Source: an uncultured Actinomycetes bacterium
Lineage (GTDB): Bacteria > Actinomycetota > Thermoleophilia > Solirubrobacterales > 70-9
Assembly (NCBI GenBank): GCA_937907435.1
Contig: CALCIA010000051.1
Span: 1 to 6,251, forward strand
DNA: 6,251 bases
Reading direction: 5' to 3'
Position numbers and translations under genes: made by a program. Every line of letters starts with the position of its first letter. Position 1 is the first letter of the stretch. Below are positions 5,189-6,251 of the stretch, one piece after another. The notes beneath the pieces were generated by a model, which worked only from the letters and a program-made list of their open reading frames with translations, searched no databases and was not told the DNA's origin.

Positions 5189-5944
5189 TCAGCGGTCCTG
5201 GAGCCCGCCGACGCCCACCGGCTGGCCCACCGCGCGCGCCCGCCACATCGCCGCGTCGGCTTTGTGGAGGAGCTGATCGGCGTCGGCACCGTGGTCGGGG
5301 CAGGCGACGACGCCGGCCGTGACCGCGATCCGCAGCCCTCCCGCCTTCTCCAGCTCGTCGAGCAGCCCGAGCAGCCGCTCGCACATCTGCATCCCTTCGA
5401 CCGTGCGCAGGTTCGGGGCGAGCACGCAGATCGCCTGCTCCTCGAGCCGGAAGGCTTCGTCGACGATCCGGATGCTGTCGCGCAACGCCGCCGAGACGAT
5501 CGCCAGCGCCATCTCCGCGTCGACCCCGTCCTTGGTGTCGGGGCCGGAGGTGTCGAAGACGGCGAGGCCGAAGGGATGGCCATAACGGCGGTTGGTCTCG
5601 ATCAGCTGGTCGAGCCGGCGCCTCATGTGGCCGGGCCGATAGAGGCTCGGCAGCTCTTCGCGCGGCGAGCGGAGGAACTCGACCGAGCCGCCGACGCGCT
5701 GCTGGTCGCGCACCGACTCATAAGCGGCTTCGACCGCGGTCGCGGTGACCTCGCCGAAGTCCTCGGCGAGCCGCTGGGCGGCGGCGGCGAACTTCTCCCC
5801 CGCTCCCTCGCCAAGTTCCTCGCGCAGCGCGGCGAGCAACGAGGCGTGCCGTTCGGCCACCTGGATCGCCATCCGCCCGGGCCGGTCGAGGCGCCCGCCC
5901 GGCTCCTGCAGCCGGCCGTTCAGATCATCTGGAGTTCCCGCCAC
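5189..5944 (-). CDS. Degenerate GGDEF-domain protein
   Basis: This is a 251-aa soluble protein. Residues ~25-85 are helical, with no transmembrane segment or recognised sensor domain. Residues ~100-245 have the order of a GGDEF fold: YRPGHMRRRLDQLIETNRRYGHPFGLAVFD (102-131), the signature region RIVDEAFRLEEQAICVL (159-175), and a C-terminal VTAGVVACPDHGADADQLLHKADAAMWRA (208-236), which matches the usual end of GGDEF domains. The active-site signature GGDEF/GGEEF reads EEQAI (168-172), so diguanylate cyclase activity is not expected; a structural or binding role is inferred. D131 at the first metal position is kept. The GTG at 5944 was taken as start; an ATG at 5872 (MAIQVAERH) is a reasonable alternative and neither has a strong ribosome binding site. 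The gene precedes the MerR-like gene on the same strand by 99 bp, suggesting a functional pair. Confidence 0.75.
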   Translation of the reverse strand: MAGTPDDLNGRLQEPGGRLDRPGRMAIQVAERHASLLAALREELGEGAGEKFAAAAQRLAEDFGEVTATAVEAAYESVRDQQRVGGSVEFLRSPREELPSLYRPGHMRRRLDQLIETNRRYGHPFGLAVFDTSGPDTKDGVDAEMALAIVSAALRDSIRIVDEAFRLEEQAICVLAPNLRTVEGMQMCERLLGLLDELEKAGGLRIAVTAGVVACPDHGADADQLLHKADAAMWRARAVGQPVGVGGLQDR

Positions 5945-5989
5945 GCCGGCAGATTGGCGAACCGACCGGACAGCGATTCCGCACCGACT

Positions 5990-6000
5990 CGCAATTTGCG
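5990..6000. promoter_or_regulatory. 11-bp palindrome upstream of the GGDEF-like gene
   Basis: CGCAATTTGCG is symmetric around 5995 and is centred 51 bp before the GTG start. It shares the GCAA...TTGC core with the 16-bp palindrome upstream of the MerR-like gene, at nearly the same distance from its start. This makes it a candidate second binding site for that regulator. The short length makes chance possible. Confidence 0.4.
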
Positions 6001-6051
6001 GGGTTACATCCGTCCAAGTTTCGGGTCGTATTTTTTGGGCCTGGTGGGGAC

Positions 6052-6158
6052 GGGCGGGGGTGCGGGGGGCTGGCGGCCGTCCGAGGTGGCGGGTGCGGGT
6101 GTCCTGGGCTCCTCATGGGGGTCCTGGCAGGCTGTGACCCCCATGAGGAGCCCAGGAC
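6052..6158 (-). repeat. Hairpin repeat copy 2 (complete)
   Basis: The hairpin spans 6101-6158, with a perfect 22-bp stem (6101-6122 with 6137-6158) and a 14-nt loop (6123-6136) that itself contains CCTG-G-CAGG. On the minus strand an 11-nt spacer not present in copy 1 follows, then CCACCTCGGACGGCC (6089-6075), a diverged 10-nt spacer, and CGCACCCCCGCCC (6064-6052). This matches copy 1 at 1-84 in inverted orientation. The unit is therefore at least ~100 bp, with hairpin and tail blocks better kept than the spacers. No coding capacity or transposase is associated with it. Confidence 0.88.
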
Positions 6159-6195
6159 GTGAGGGGTGCGTGGGAGAGCCAGCACAGGGACGTGA

Positions 6196-6210
6196 GGAAG
6201 TCGGACTTCC
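6196..6210. repeat. 15-bp palindrome at the right end
   Basis: GGAAGTCGGACTTCC has two 7-bp arms around a single central base. No T-tract follows, and no gene in the window clearly uses it. It could be an operator or a small hairpin linked to a gene beyond the right edge. Confidence 0.4.
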
Positions 6211-6215
6211 GTGAC

Positions 6216-6251
6216 GATCGGGTCGGGGAGCCTCCACACCTCGGCCCGATC
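6216..6251 (+). other. Hairpin at the right edge
   Basis: Bases 6216-6228 pair with 6239-6251 (13 pairs, two of them G-U in plus-strand RNA) around a 10-nt loop. The outer seven pairs GATCGGG/CCCGATC are perfect on both strands. It ends at the last base, so the true extent and any following T-tract cannot be seen. It may be a 3' hairpin of a gene outside the window. Confidence 0.4.

Larger units (their letters stand above)
5945..6251. other. Non-coding right end with repeats and hairpins
   Basis: No credible gene is seen in these 307 bases; the open frames are Pro/Arg/Gly-rich shadows. The stretch holds an 11-bp palindrome (5990-6000), a T6 tract (6031-6036), hairpin repeat copy 2 (6052-6158), a direct repeat GGACGTGAGG (6155-6164 and 6188-6197), a 15-bp palindrome (6196-6210) and a terminal hairpin (6216-6251). 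The promoter of the GGDEF-like gene should be in the first ~100 bases, but no convincing -35/-10 pair was found. Confidence 0.75.

Noticed and set aside
1..6158. Composite transposon or genomic island bounded by the inverted repeats
   Set aside because: The genes between are core phosphate uptake and regulation, no transposase or integrase is present, and no target duplication can be checked; a dispersed repeat is the simpler reading.
6101..6158. CRISPR repeat or intrinsic terminator
   Set aside because: There is a single unit per site with no regular spacer array, and no T-tract follows the stem on either strand.
5090..6214. 374-aa plus-strand frame opposite the GGDEF-like gene
   Set aside because: The minus strand encodes a recognisable GGDEF fold; the plus frame runs through repeats and palindromes and has no motif.

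Overview
The window is high-GC DNA with very long antisense open frames, strongly G/C-ending codons, a TTG start and a GTG start. These features, together with the gene types, fit a high-GC actinobacterium. My inference, at moderate to low confidence, is a Thermoleophilia/Solirubrobacterales-like lineage. Six protein-coding genes are supported. There are no tRNA or rRNA genes and no CRISPR array. There is no recognisable transposase.

Left two thirds (about 96-4125): a complete high-affinity phosphate ABC importer with an unusual layout. pstC, pstA and pstB lie on the minus strand and are joined by two 4-bp ATGA stop/start overlaps. pstS, the secreted phosphate-binding protein, lies on the plus strand and is divergent from them. 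The 195-bp gap between pstC and pstS (2911-3105) is AT-rich compared with its surroundings. It carries a clear PhoB-type Pho box of three 7-bp units at exact 11-bp spacing. Around the Pho box is a pair of 17-bp imperfect palindromes, 15/17 identical and 63 bp apart. PstS would capture phosphate outside the membrane, PstC/PstA form the channel and PstB hydrolyses ATP. No phoU lies next to them inside the window.

Middle (4126-4249): the convergent pstS/merR junction holds a GC-rich UUCG-tetraloop hairpin. It also holds a perfect 17-bp stem with a 3-nt loop and an internal T4 tract on each strand, which is a good bidirectional terminator.

Right third (4250-5944, minus strand): a MerR-type regulator fused to a cobalamin-binding-like domain whose CarH-type ligand motifs are largely eroded. 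Upstream of it is a protein with a degenerate GGDEF domain (signature EEQAI). Each gene has a GCAA/TTGC palindrome centred about 51-54 bp before its start codon, which suggests shared control, perhaps by the MerR protein itself.

Edges: two copies of an intergenic repeat of roughly 100 bp lie in inverted orientation at the two ends (1-84, truncated by the edge, and 6052-6158). Each consists of a 22-bp perfect-stem hairpin with a 14-nt loop plus a conserved tail. A further hairpin runs to the last base. The repeats are the most unexplained element here. They look like a dispersed hairpin repeat family rather than parts of the genes.
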